NCBI RefSeq assembly: GCF_036013745.1
Contig: NZ_CP107880.1
Span: 7,936,001 to 8,000,000 of the forward strand
DNA length: 64,000 nucleotides
Direction: 5' to 3'
Source: Streptomyces sp. NBC_00483
Lineage (GTDB): Bacteria; Actinomycetota; Actinomycetes; Streptomycetales; Streptomycetaceae
This document shows, one piece after another, positions 17,906 through 26,792 of the stretch. Made by a program: the position numbers and the translations under genes. The notes beneath the pieces were generated by a model. The model worked only from the letters and a program-made list of their open reading frames with translations. It did no database searches and was not told where the DNA came from. The stretch's first letter is position 1, and each line of letters opens with the position of its first letter.

Positions 17906-18731
17906 CCGAAGGAAGAGGCACCGTGACCGCCAAGCGCAACCGCGGACTGACCGAACAGGCCGCCGACACCGCAGTTGACCAGGCATGCCGGATGCTCCGG
18001 CTGCCCACCATCCGAAACCAGTACCCCGACCTGGCCGAAGCCGCGGTCCGGGACCAGATGACCTATCGCGGGTTCCTGGCCGAGCTGCTGCTGGCCGAGC
18101 GTGACGACAGGGCCCGCCGGCGCTCGGAGCGCCGGATCAAGGCGGCCGGCTTCCCACGCGAGAAGTCGATCCGGCAGTTCGACTTCGACGCCAACCCCGC
18201 CATCGACCCGGCAACGATCCACACCCTCGCCCAGTGCGACTGGGTCAAGAGGGGCCTGCCGCTCTGCTTGATCGGCGACAGCGGAACCGGCAAGTCCCAC
18301 CTGCTCATCGCGCTGGGCACCAAGGCCGCGATGCACGAGTACCGGGTGAAATACGTCCTGGCCACCAAGCTCGTCAACGAGCTCGTGGAGGCCGCAGACG
18401 AGAAACTGCTGGCAAGACCATCGCCCGCTACGGCCGCGTCGACCTTCTCTGCATCGACGAGCTGGGCTACATGGAACTCGACCGGCGAGGCGCGGAACTG
18501 CTGTTCCAGGTTCTGACGGAGCGGGAGGAGAAGAACAGCGTGGCCATCGCCTCGAACGAATCCTTCGGAGGCTGGACCAAGACGTTCACCGACCCGAGGC
18601 TCTGCGCGGCCATCGTGGACCGGCTGACGTTCGGCGGGAACATCATCGAGACCGGCACCGACTCCTACCGGCTGGCAGCCACCCGGGCCCGCGCGGAGCA
18701 ACAGGCCGCAGCACTGTCGGCTGCCAGCTGA
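17902..18731 (+). pseudogene. istB: IS21 helper ATPase IstB, single-base frameshift
   Basis: IstB is the AAA+ ATPase that helps IS21 choose its target. Walker A is GDSGTGKSH and Walker B is DLLCIDELGYM. The ATG overlaps the istA stop (ATGA). The frame is good to EAADEKLLA, then shifts at about 18413. The second frame continues TIARYGRVDLLCIDELG to the normal C-terminus at 18731. Adding one C in GGCAAG (GGCCAAG) restores the frame. The missing base falls in the same CCAA context as in istA, which hints at a systematic sequencing error. Confidence 0.82.
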
Positions 18732-18895
18732 CACCCGCACCCTGCATCTCTCCGGCCCCGCGACCTCTCACGGTCACGGGGCCGATGCGTTGGCCGGCGC
18801 CGCACAAGGTGGAGTCACTTCTCACCTACCGAACGAGATCCTCCGGCCGCCAGGTGGAGTCAGAACTCGCCTACAAACGGAGTCAACGAACACCT

Positions 18896-19765
18896 GTCGG
18901 CGTACACGTCGAAGTGCGCAGGCGGGTACACGCGAACATGCTCACCGCATCGCACACGATCACAGCCCCCGAGGCCCCGTTGGCGAGCGGCCGGGCCGCC
19001 GTACTACGGCTCCGGCGGTATGGCTGGCCTGGGAAGATCGAGAACGCGGGCGAGGGCGACTATGACGGGAGCGCAGTGGGCTGGCAGGTGTTCGGAGGCC
19101 CAGTCGGCTGCCAGTGCGAGGAAGTCGGTCAGGTCGCGCTCGGCGCCAGCGAGCAGGTGGCGGAGCTCGGTGTCGGACAGTTCGATCAGCGGGCTGTCGC
19201 TCTGTTCGGCGTTGACGGTGAGCCGGATTCTGTCGCCCACGCGCTCCGCAACCGGTGAAACGGGCTCGTGACCGAAGCCGAGCAGGGTGCCGTCGTCAAC
19301 GAACTGGTGCCAGTCGCGCCAGTCCTCCAAGCCGTCGCAGCAGCCGGGTGCGAAGGTGACGCCTGTGGAACTGTCGGTGACCCGCAGGCCGCCGGCTGCG
19401 AAGAGGCACTCCAAGGTCAGCAGTCCGTCAAGGAACGAGCTGAGCGCGTCGGCCGGACGAGGCGGGCGGTCGCCATCGGGTGCGATGTCATTGCAGCCCG
19501 CGATGCGCATCACCGCCGTCCCGACCTCGGCGGGTGAGAGATCACCGCTGAGAGGCAGGAAGCTGAACGGCTCGATCTCGGCGATGGGCCAGAGGTCAAA
19601 GCCGTCAGGGGTGTAGATCTCCAGGACGGGCTGCACGACGATCACCCGGCGAAGTGTTCCGCATCCCCCGCCCGAAGCGCCTCCCCACTTCGCCGGGCCC
19701 CTCGTCGCGGCCAAGCTGAGCACCTTCGGTTGTACCATCCTGAGCAGATACGGGTGTACGCCGAC
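18896..19765. mobile_element. 870-bp element with 12-bp inverted repeats inside the IS21 right end
   Basis: The element starts with GTCGGCGTACAC (18896-18907) and ends with its exact inverse GTGTACGCCGAC (19754-19765). The 7-bp sequence AACACCT is duplicated on both sides (18889-18895 and 19766-19772). Removing the element and one duplicate restores the IS21 right end exactly as seen in the second copy at 21474-21488. The element encodes one non-transposase protein (19004-19645), so it must move in trans. This is a non-autonomous transposon or mobile cassette of unknown family. Confidence 0.75.
19004..19645 (-). CDS. Passenger protein of the 870-bp element, unknown function
   Basis: A 213-aa acidic cytoplasmic protein with no recognised domain. 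It shows well-formed protein sequence (VLEIYTPDGFDLWPIAEIEP, GLEDWRDWHQFVDDGTLLG, LAGAERDLTDFLALAADWAS). The last part resembles small Streptomyces proteins of unknown role that contain RIRLTVNAEQ-like strands. The GTG start at 19645 was chosen because the protein-like sequence begins there; a longer frame starts near 19738. It fills most of the element and runs inward from its right end. No transposase motifs (DDE or HUH) are seen. Confidence 0.6.
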   Translation of the reverse strand: MIVVQPVLEIYTPDGFDLWPIAEIEPFSFLPLSGDLSPAEVGTAVMRIAGCNDIAPDGDRPPRPADALSSFLDGLLTLECLFAAGGLRVTDSSTGVTFAPGCCDGLEDWRDWHQFVDDGTLLGFGHEPVSPVAERVGDRIRLTVNAEQSDSPLIELSDTELRHLLAGAERDLTDFLALAADWASEHLPAHCAPVIVALARVLDLPRPAIPPEP

Positions 19766-19770
19766 AACAC

Positions 19771-20172
19771 CTACAAAGCCACCGCATCAAGTCCGAACAA
19801 GCCGGCCATCTCCTGGCAGGTCAACGGCCCTTGATGGGGACGACGCCGGTCCGCGAGGACCTGCAGGATGCGCTGATAGTCCACCGACAGCACCGACCAG
19901 CTCAGTCCCTCGCGCCAGACCGGCACCTGCGACTTCGGCTTCGCCGCCGCCGACGCAACAACCTCCGTCTGCTCGGCCTGCCCGGGAGCTTCCCGTTCGT
20001 CGGCCGGGGCCAGTACCTCGCCCACCTGCGAGCGGGCGATGGCCCACTCCTTCCAGTCCCGCTCGGCCACGGCCAACTCGGCCTGCACGCGGTCGACTTC
20101 CTCGCGCAGTTCATCCACCCGACGGCGGGCAGCGAGCTCACGCTGTTCCAGCAGCCCCGCAAGCGACGGCAT
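19771..20172 (-). CDS. Hypothetical protein truncated by the IS21 end
   Basis: A 133-aa frame with an N-terminal coiled coil (LLEQRELAARRRVDELREEV, continuing to about residue 45). A later segment (VDYQRILQVLADRR, GPLTCQEMAGLFGL) looks like the start of a winged-helix domain. The last three to four codons lie inside the IS21 right end (boundary 19781), so the C-terminus has been cut off. I recall related Streptomyces proteins as being longer here. The function is unknown and the remnant is probably inactive. Confidence 0.55.
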   Translation of the reverse strand: MPSLAGLLEQRELAARRRVDELREEVDRVQAELAVAERDWKEWAIARSQVGEVLAPADEREAPGQAEQTEVVASAAAKPKSQVPVWREGLSWSVLSVDYQRILQVLADRRRPHQGPLTCQEMAGLFGLDAVAL

Positions 20173-20495
20173 CTACGGCCTCCCCAGAAGCGATGACCCG
20201 GCAGGCCACCACTCCCACGACACCGCCGCCCCTATGCCTGACCAGCTAAAACACCGCCATCAGGTTCGGAACGACAACAGCCACTTAGCCGCTCTAGGGG
20301 CTCAGCGCCTTCTCCGACCAGGAGGTCCCGGTAGACCGAAGGCCGGGACAGCATCCGCGATGCGCTGCGACGCTCCCAGACATGCACCGGTACCGTTGCA
20401 GGTCCACAGCTGGATCGCGGTTCGGTCCGTCCTGCGGGAAGACGCCACGTCGTTCACTTGCCTGCGGTGCCGGTCATCAGACCGGTAGGGCTGGG
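20173..20495. other. Intergenic, no gene recognised
   Basis: These 323 bp lie between the starts and ends of two minus-strand genes. I see no reading frame with family features, no strong hairpin and no end repeats. The right part should carry the lectin gene's terminator, but no clear stem with a T run is visible. Confidence 0.4.
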
Positions 20496-21029
20496 CTACT
20501 GGCTGCTGTTGGTAGTGACCTGCCACTTTTGGCCCTGGGAGCCGTCGCACTTCATGGTCAGGGCTGCGCCGCCACTGCCGTCAAGACACTGGTGCGACGT
20601 GATGTAGAGAGCGCTGCGGATGGTAACGGTGCCGTCACCGTTGTCCCCCAGGTACCACCGCTGCCACGACTCCCCATTGGCGCCGCACTTTCCACGCAGC
20701 ACCTTGCCGGGCAAGCCTCGACCTTCCCTTTCCCTGTCTGTTTCGAGTTTCAGGCACTTGCCGGTCGCGCCGCCCATGATCTCCACGGACCCATATTGCG
20801 ATTGACGGAGTGTCCAGCGCTGGCTCGGGTCGCCGGTGTTGGTTGTGATCACGGCACCCCTGGAATAGGAGTCCTCGGTGAGGACCTGGTTGCGGCTGTT
20901 CTGTCTGCTGATTGTCACCACTGAGTCGGCTGCGGCAGAGGATTCCGCATGGGCAACGGCAACGTCGGCGACGCTAAGTCCGCCCCCACTCATGGCGATC
21001 GCCACCAAGGACGTGATGAGTCGGTTCAT
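20496..21029 (-). CDS. Secreted ricin-B-type lectin domain protein
   Basis: A 177-aa exported protein. A Sec signal peptide (MNRLITSLVAIAMSGGGLS, cleavage probably after AVAHA at about 28) precedes a single beta-trefoil carbohydrate-binding domain. The three subdomains end with Q-x-W motifs: SQRWTL, WQRWYL and GQKWQV. Two cysteine pairs (KCLKLE with KCGAN; QCLDG with KCDGS) are in the usual positions. No catalytic domain is attached, so it probably binds a polysaccharide outside the cell. It sits inside the IS21-bounded segment between 19782 and 21366. Confidence 0.82.
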   Translation of the reverse strand: MNRLITSLVAIAMSGGGLSVADVAVAHAESSAAADSVVTISRQNSRNQVLTEDSYSRGAVITTNTGDPSQRWTLRQSQYGSVEIMGGATGKCLKLETDREREGRGLPGKVLRGKCGANGESWQRWYLGDNGDGTVTIRSALYITSHQCLDGSGGAALTMKCDGSQGQKWQVTTNSSQ

Positions 21030-21366
21030 GCTTGTTCTTCTCTCTGTTGTGGAACGAACGGATGAGGTCTACATGCGACCGTCCCACCGTGGCCGGTGCC
21101 CCATTCTCCCCGGAGCCGCCAATTCACCCTCCAGCGCGCCAAAACCCCCTGTATGGATGCCCCCCACGGTGTCCGGGAGGTGCTGATCAGGTCACCCGTG
21201 CGGCAGAACATTCCCGCCATCACGCTCCAGACGGGTTGGTCCCGCTCACCTGCAACGGAATCCAGCGGCTGTTCACGGGAGTGTAAATCTAACGGCGGAT
21301 CCGATGATCAAGGAGACGCCTGATGAGCGAGACCATCGTCGAGAACGAGGCCGGCCAGGAGCCGGC
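21030..21366. other. Upstream region of the lectin gene and IS junction
   Basis: Promoter region of the lectin gene on its left side, with GAGAAGAA about 5 bases upstream of the start at 21029. From about 21303 a short plus-strand frame (MSETIVENEAGQEPADAL) runs into the IS21 remnant. It has no recognised family and may be the edge of another broken gene. Homology to IS21 copy A starts at about 21367. Confidence 0.4.
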
Positions 21367-21488
21367 CGACGCGTTGGTCGGCGCCGCACAAAGTGGAGTC
21401 ACTTCTCACCTACCAAACGAGATCCTCCGGCCGCCAAGTGGAGTCAGAACCCACCTACAAACGGAGTCAACGAACACCTACAAAGCCA
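21367..21488 (+). mobile_element. Solo right end of a second IS21 copy
   Basis: About 120 bp nearly identical to the IS21 right end at 18784-18895, including the two GTGGAGTCA repeats and the spacing between them. It ends with the intact terminus AACACCTACAAAGCCA at 21488. It is followed by TGGAGC, the 6-bp target duplicate that flanks the left end of copy A. No left end or transposase gene remains in this copy. Confidence 0.8.
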
Positions 21489-21619
21489 TGGAGCGGACCG
21501 TGTCCTGGCTGTCCGGCTGCCGACGCCTGCACCGCCGCTACGAACGCAAGCCGGAACACTTCCTCGCCTTCACCGCCATCGCCGCAACCCTCATATGTCA
21601 CCGCAGACTGGCCAAGTGA
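21489..21619 (+). pseudogene. IS5-family transposase, 3' fragment
   Basis: This frame reads ERTVSWLSGCRRLHRRYERK, then PEHFLAFTAIAATL and ICHRRLAK, the normal C-terminus of IS5-family transposases. It picks up exactly where the fragment at 15982-16114 stops. The TGGAGC at its start is the target-site duplicate of the IS21 insertion. Joining both fragments and removing one TGGAGC restores the frame. Confidence 0.82.
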
Positions 21620-21725
21620 AATGGCATCTCAACCGATCAACTCATCCGATGCGTAGACCCGTTCAAAACGGGCCGAGCACGCGGGCGGACGAGAACAGCA
21701 AGTCAATTCGTGTGTAGGACTTGGA

Positions 21726-21747
21726 GCGCGAGCCGCTTCGCTCGCGC
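21726..21747. terminator. Hairpin downstream of a small membrane-protein gene
   Basis: The arms GCGCGAGC (21726-21733) and GCTCGCGC (21740-21747) pair perfectly around a 6-base loop. It lies about 40 bp beyond the stop of the minus-strand gene ending at 21785. Streptomyces terminators often lack a long T tail, so this is a reasonable but unproven terminator. Confidence 0.4.
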
Positions 21748-21784
21748 TTGGCTGGCGTGCCGGTGCGGTAGAGGCTGGTTCTCT

Positions 21785-21988
21785 TCAGCGGCGCCCGCGA
21801 CTCCGGCGAGAACGCTGTTTGGCGAGACGCTGAGCGCCGAGAGAGACCGTGATGGTGAACACGGCAATGCCGAGCATCCAGACAGCTGCCTGCCCACGTG
21901 ACCATCCCGCCTGCCACGGGTACATCATCGCAACGACTATGGCTGTCATGGAGAGCCCCCACAAAAGCACGCGGGTCAGACGGTTCAC
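21785..21988 (-). CDS. Small membrane protein downstream of the RHS gene
   Basis: A 67-aa protein with two hydrophobic segments (about residues 5-25, VLLWGLSMTAIVVAMMY, and 35-54, AVWMLGIAVFTITVSL) and a strongly basic tail (RLAKQRSRRSRGRR). The GTG at 21988 was preferred because AGGAG lies about 8 bases upstream. It starts 61 bp after the RHS gene stop on the same strand. This is the place where an immunity gene to an RHS toxin would stand, although no immunity family is recognised. Confidence 0.62.
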   Translation of the reverse strand: MNRLTRVLLWGLSMTAIVVAMMYPWQAGWSRGQAAVWMLGIAVFTITVSLGAQRLAKQRSRRSRGRR

Positions 21989-22049
21989 GAATTCAGCTCC
22001 TCTCCACCGAGGGCGTGCCCAGCTTGGCCCCGGGCACGCCCTCGACAAG

Positions 22050-25000
22050 TCAGCGGAAAGCCGGGATGAACGGTGAAAGAAGGCCGCCCCCGACTCCGGA
22101 CATCACGGCCGACTCGGGGTCAACGCCGAGTGCAGCGGCAGTTCCGCCAGCGGCTGCCCCGCCCCACAGACCTGCTGTGACCGCTCCGGCTGCGGCACAG
22201 GCAAGGCCCGCTGTCGCTCCGCAAGCCGCGCCGACGGTAACAGCTGCTGCACCGATTGCGGCTGTGGTGACAACTCCCACTGTGAAGGATTTCCAGTCGA
22301 GCAATCCGGTGGGGTCGATGCGGTTGACGGGGTCGCCTTCGGCGTAGAGGTAGGGGTTCTTTTCCTGGCCGGAAGGGTCGGGTTGGGTGAAACGGCCGAT
22401 GTTGGGGTCGTAATAGCGGGCGCCCAAGTGGTAGAGGCCGGTGGGGTCTTGGTGGCCGCCGGCGAACTGGTAGGGCTGCGTGATCTGTTCGGTGGTGGAG
22501 CGGGTGACGCCGCGGGGGCTGTAGGCGTAGGTGTTCACCTTGGTGCCGGTCTCGTCGGCGAGCGCTACCACGGAGCCGAGGGCGTCGGTGAGGTAGTAAT
22601 ACGCCTTCCCGTTGCGGGTCATGGAATTCAAAGTGCCCTCCGGTTCGCGGACAAATCCCGTGTCCACACCGGCAGTTGTCTCCGCGGCCAGGCCAATGGG
22701 GCCGGGGTGGTAGTAGGTGTTGCCGAGACGGTGGCGTTCGCTGGAGTCGGTGGAACCGTAGTCGGCCGGGTAGGTGGTGCCGCCGACGGTGAGCGAGGTC
22801 AGCTGGGAGAAGTCCGACCACTTCTCGGCGCTGCGGGTGCCTTCAGTGGTGGAGGCGCCGGCGAGTTCGTTACCGGCCTTGTCGTAGTCCCAGTTGGTGG
22901 TCGAGCCGTTCTTCGAGGTGAGCTGGGAGGCGTCGTTGTACGTGTAGGTGGTGCCACGCGGACAGCCCTGCTCGACACCCTGAGAAGTGAGGTTCCCGGC
23001 GCCGTCGTAGCAGTACTGCCAGGAGGAGTTCGGCGTGGTGCCCTTATCCTCCTTGGCGTAGGAGAAGCGGCCGGCGCCGTCGTAGCTGTAGGTCGTCTTC
23101 ATCCCCGACACCGCGTCGGTGGAGGTGCGGATCTTTGCGCCGTCCTTCGCCGTGGAGCCGGAGACGTAGGAGTAGGTGTAGGCGAGGGAGGTCAGGGTGC
23201 CCTTGGGGCTGGTGGTCTTGATGGTCTTGGGGCGGCTGGAGTTGTCCGGGGTGACGGTCTGGACGGTGCCGCCGGGGTAGGTGGTCTTGGTGCGGACGTC
23301 GTTGTTGTTGTAGTCGTACGACGTCAAGCGGCCCGCGGGGTCCTTGAGGGATTTGAGATTGTTGGCCGCGTCCCAGGTGTAGTCGATGGTGCCGCCGGGG
23401 TCGGTGTATGTGTCGACGTTTCCGGCCGGGGTGTAGGCGAGGACGGTCTGGGAGCCGTCTTGCAGCGTGCGCACCGTCTCGCGGGACAGCGGGTCGAAGT
23501 CGTACTTGATCGTGCCGATGTCGTCGGTGCGCGTCTTGAGGTTGCCGTCGCCGTCGTAGGTGTAGTGCACGGTGGTGTTGGTGGTGGATACCTCGGTGAT
23601 CCGGTCGCGGTGGTCGTAGGTGTAGACCGTCTCGATGCCGCGCCCGTCGAGGGCTGTCTCGGGCCGGCCGAGGCTGTCGTAGGTGTACGTGGTCGCGCCG
23701 AGCGGGGCGGGCGGGGTGACCTTGTCGAGGTTGCCCTTGGTGTCGTAGTGGAACGAAGTGACCTTGCTGCGGGCGTCCTTGACCGTGCACCGCTGGCCCT
23801 CGAAGCCGCCGCAGGTGGGGGTGGCCTTGTTGTGGGTGAAGGTCGTCGTGCCGCCTCCGGTCCCGGTGACGGCCACCGTCGCGGTGTTGCCGGCGGTGTC
23901 GTAGGTGTAGTCGGTCTTCTCGCCGTCCGGGGTGGTCATGCTGCCCGGCAGGTCGGCTCCCGCGATGGTCTGATAGCCGCTTACCGCGCTGGTGGCGCCC
24001 GTGGGCAGCTTCGCCGAGGTCGGGTTGTTGCGGCCGTCCCAGCCATACGTGGTCACGTTGCCGGGAGTGGTCCCCACCCCCATGGCATCGGTAGCCGTCT
24101 TGAGGTTGTTGTTCGCGTCGTAGCTGCGCGAACGGGAGTGGTCCAGGGGGTCGGTGACCTTGGAGACCTTGCCCTGCCCATCGTGTTCATAGGTGGTGGC
24201 GTGCTCTTCGGGGTCGGTCACCGTGGTGGTGCCCGCCGTGTTCGGATCACTCGCCGAGTAGCCGTACCGATAAGTGGGGCCGGTGTGGGCGGAACCGTTG
24301 AAGTCGGTGGCCCGCAGCATCGAGGTGACCCGGTTCTGCGCGTCGTAGGTGAACGCGGTGACCCGCCCCTCCGGCGTCGTGATCTTTGTCAGGCGGTGGG
24401 AGGAGTCGTAGTCGAAGACGGTCGACTTGCCCTCGGTGTCCGTGGTCTTCGCCAGGTCACCGGCCGGGTTGAGGTCGAAGACTGCGGTGCGACCGGTGTG
24501 GTCCTTGGCCTGCCACTGTGAGGCGTCCGTCTTGACAAGGTCGATCGAGCGATCGGTGCGGGTCTCGGTGAGCTTGAAGCCCTTGTGTTCGGCCGTCTCG
24601 TCGTGCTGGGTGACCGTGACGGTGCTGCCGCTGCGGTCGGAGACCTTGGTCAGCGTGCCCGAGGCGTTATAGGTGTCCTTCACCCCGGACTTGCGGTCGC
24701 TGAGCGTGTAGGTGCCGTCCGTGTTCTTCTTCAGGTCCTTGGAGTAGCCCGTCGGCGTCTTGTACGTGCTGTCGGTGTTCTGCGTGAAGGCCAGTGAATC
24801 GCCGGTGGCGTCGTAGACGACCACCCGTCCGGCGCCGATCTGGGCGTAGCGCTCGTACTCCTGCCACCACCGCTGGGACACCTTTCCCCAGGGCGCGTCC
24901 AGGGTGTTGTAGGTGCGGGCCAGCCGCAGCGGGCGGCCCAGGCCGGCGACCTCGAAAGTCGGTGGCGGCGAGCATCAGGTTCCCGGTGGAGTAGTCGATC

Positions 25001-25395
25001 CGGGCCACCAGTGAGTCGGTGATGCGAAAGTCGGAGATCTCGTGCCAGGGCACATCTCCCTGGCCCTCGGGCACGTAGTCCTCTGCCTCGGCCGCCGCTG
25101 CTTTCGCCTCGGCGGCCGTTGGGGCCGGCTCGGTGGCGCGCTTCTTCTGCGCGGCCCGCCAGGCGCGGCGCTCGGCCGACAGGTCCGCTTCCGCAACTGG
25201 CTTCGCCGGCCGGGTGGAGCCCACCCTGACCGACGGGACCTTCGCCTTCGGCTCGTCCTTGCCCCATACCGACTGAGAGGAGCCGGTCGGCTCGGGAGCA
25301 GCGAGGGCCGGGAGCGCACCGGCCCCCAGGGCGAGGGTGGCCAGCACGGCCACCACAGTGGGTCTGACACGTCTCCGGGCGCGCGAAAGTGACAT
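22050..25395 (-). pseudogene. Secreted RHS/YD-repeat protein, one frameshift
   Basis: A protein of about 1,110 residues with a signal peptide (RPTVVAVLATLALGAGALPA) and an N-terminal region ending STGNLMLAATDF. A long array of YD repeats follows (FDYDSSHRLTKITTPEGRV, YDANNNLKTATDAMG, and many more). The conserved RHS core end is present (YHLGARYYDPNIGRFTQPDP, then DPVNRIDPTGL). The variable C-terminus of about 85 residues is alanine/glycine-rich and hydrophobic and matches no toxin I know. An extra base in a T run near 24956 breaks the frame; CTTCGAG would restore it. RHS proteins act in contact-dependent competition. If the shift is a sequencing error the gene is intact. Confidence 0.8.
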
Positions 25396-25787
25396 CTTCC
25401 CCCCACGGGCAGACAGCATCAGTGACCCCGATGGTCACCGGAAGGGAACAGAATCCACATGGAACCCGCAAGGATGAAAGCTGGTGACCCGAAATTTCGA
25501 TCGCATGCCGATCGAAATCGGACAATGATTGCGAGCTCCACTGCGGTGCAAAGCCCAGGCAGTGAAGGCCTGTTCGGGTATTTGTGCCGAACGTGCAGGT
25601 GGCGGCATGACGAGAAACGGTGGCCGGAACAGAGCCTTCCGTGCCTGCCGAAATCGTGTGAGTGATCGCCTAGTGCTCCTGGGGTCGAAGGCGTGTTGCC
25701 TGCCGGGCACTAGATAGGGGCGTTGGCTGCTCGAATCGCCGGTTCCCTTTCCCTGCCGACGGTCTGTCATGGCAATTTCCCAACAAC
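25396..25787. other. Intergenic region between the RHS gene and lanthipeptide operon
   Basis: A 392-bp region upstream of the RHS gene and downstream of the lanthipeptide operon. It should hold the RHS promoter and the operon terminator. One inverted repeat is visible, CTAGTGC (25670-25676) with GCACTAG (25707-25713). It is AT-richer than its neighbours near 25490-25530. No gene is seen. Confidence 0.4.
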
Positions 25788-26792
25788 CTATATCGACTGT
25801 GGCGGGTCGAAGACAGCGGTGCGAGCGGCGAGGGCCAAGGCACTTTGAACTCCGTCGGATAGGCCCAGACGGTTCCAGTGGAAGATCACGTTATACGCGA
25901 GCGTTCTGCGAATGCTGCGCTCCAAGGTGTTGCAGGCATGTGCCGTCTGGAGGGCGCGACCCGCGGCTTCGAACGCGGCCGCCCAATCCGCGATTGGGTG
26001 GAGGGGCTTCCCCGGACCGAAGAGGGGGCCGTCGCTGGAGAGGCCGCTGAGGAGTAGTGGTCGCACCGTTTCGGCGAGCGCGGTGACCTGGTCCGAAAGG
26101 TCCGCGACGTTGCGGTACTCCTCGTTGATGACGAGGTCCCAGACGTCGCCCTGCTCGCCCCACTCCAACCCCGCGGCACTCATCATGACTGTGGGCAAGA
26201 GGACGGAGAGCTCGCGGCGGCCGAGCGGTAGTTCGGGGAGCGTGGATAGGGAGAGAACGTGGCGGCTGTCGGCGGCGAAGAGTAGATGGGCGTTCATCAT
26301 GCCGATGGGGCCACCGAATGCGGCGGTCTCCGGCTCGTATGTGCCTGAGTGCCAACCGCGCAGATGTCCTGCGCTGGTCAAGTCATCGAGTCTCGCGCCG
26401 AGTTCGTCACGAGTGTGATTCTCGGCGCTGGTTTGCATGCGCAGCCGCCAGTACGGGTGTTTGCGGATGAACCACCACCGGGAGCATGTTCCTCCGTTCT
26501 CCGTGTCGAGTAGCAGCGGCACGAGGTGTTCAGCGGCGGTGTGGTCGGCGTCGTGCCAGTTGGGGAACTCTACGTACACCTGGAGCCAGTTGGGGTGGTA
26601 CTGATGGCGGAAGGTGGCGTCCGTCCCGGCGGCCACGAAGGTGTCCACCGCGTCGGAGAGGCTTACGGGGTGCATGTTGATCCGGCGGGCGACGTCGTCC
26701 GTTGGCTGGCCGGCGAGCACCTCCAGGACGGCCTTGGCGACCTCGCCGGTGATGCGGGGGTAGGTGGTGGGGATCAGTCGATGAGGAGGCAT
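25788..26792 (-). CDS. Stand-alone SpaB_C-domain lanthipeptide biosynthesis protein
   Basis: A 334-aa protein of the thiopeptide-type bacteriocin biosynthesis family. An N-terminal helical region (about 1-75) precedes a SpaB_C/elimination-like domain. That domain begins WLQVYVEFPNWHDADHTAAE and contains WWFIRKHPYWRLRMQ and later YEPETAAFGGPIGM. In class I lanthipeptide enzymes this fold eliminates glutamate from glutamylated Ser/Thr. The main LanB here already contains such a domain, so this one is extra and may do a second elimination or another tailoring step. The ATG overlaps the LanC stop by 19 bases. It is the last gene of the operon. Confidence 0.85.
   Translation of the reverse strand: MPPHRLIPTTYPRITGEVAKAVLEVLAGQPTDDVARRINMHPVSLSDAVDTFVAAGTDATFRHQYHPNWLQVYVEFPNWHDADHTAAEHLVPLLLDTENGGTCSRWWFIRKHPYWRLRMQTSAENHTRDELGARLDDLTSAGHLRGWHSGTYEPETAAFGGPIGMMNAHLLFAADSRHVLSLSTLPELPLGRRELSVLLPTVMMSAAGLEWGEQGDVWDLVINEEYRNVADLSDQVTALAETVRPLLLSGLSSDGPLFGPGKPLHPIADWAAAFEAAGRALQTAHACNTLERSIRRTLAYNVIFHWNRLGLSDGVQSALALAARTAVFDPPQSI

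Larger units (their letters stand above)
16115..19781 (+). mobile_element. IS21-family element (istA, istB) carrying an 870-bp insertion
   Basis: The left end TGGCTTTGTAGGTG (16115-16128) matches the inverted right end CACCTACAAAGCCA, which finishes at 19781. Internal GACTCC-containing repeats near both ends are typical of IS21. Without the 870-bp insertion and its 7-bp duplication the element is about 2.79 kb, a normal IS21 size. The 6-bp sequence TGGAGC flanks the left end (16109-16114), but its duplicate is found at 21489-21494, after a second copy of the right end. Copy A and the copy B remnant together therefore bound a composite structure. Both transposition genes are frameshifted as read. 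Confidence 0.8.

Noticed and set aside
22383..24521. 712-codon plus-strand frame, glycine/valine-rich
   Set aside because: Antisense shadow of the RHS gene. Its composition mirrors YD-repeat codons, and it has no family features.
25670..25713. 7-bp inverted repeat CTAGTGC/GCACTAG
   Set aside because: Short arms with a 30-base gap, no T tail and no regulator nearby. Too weak for an operator or terminator call.
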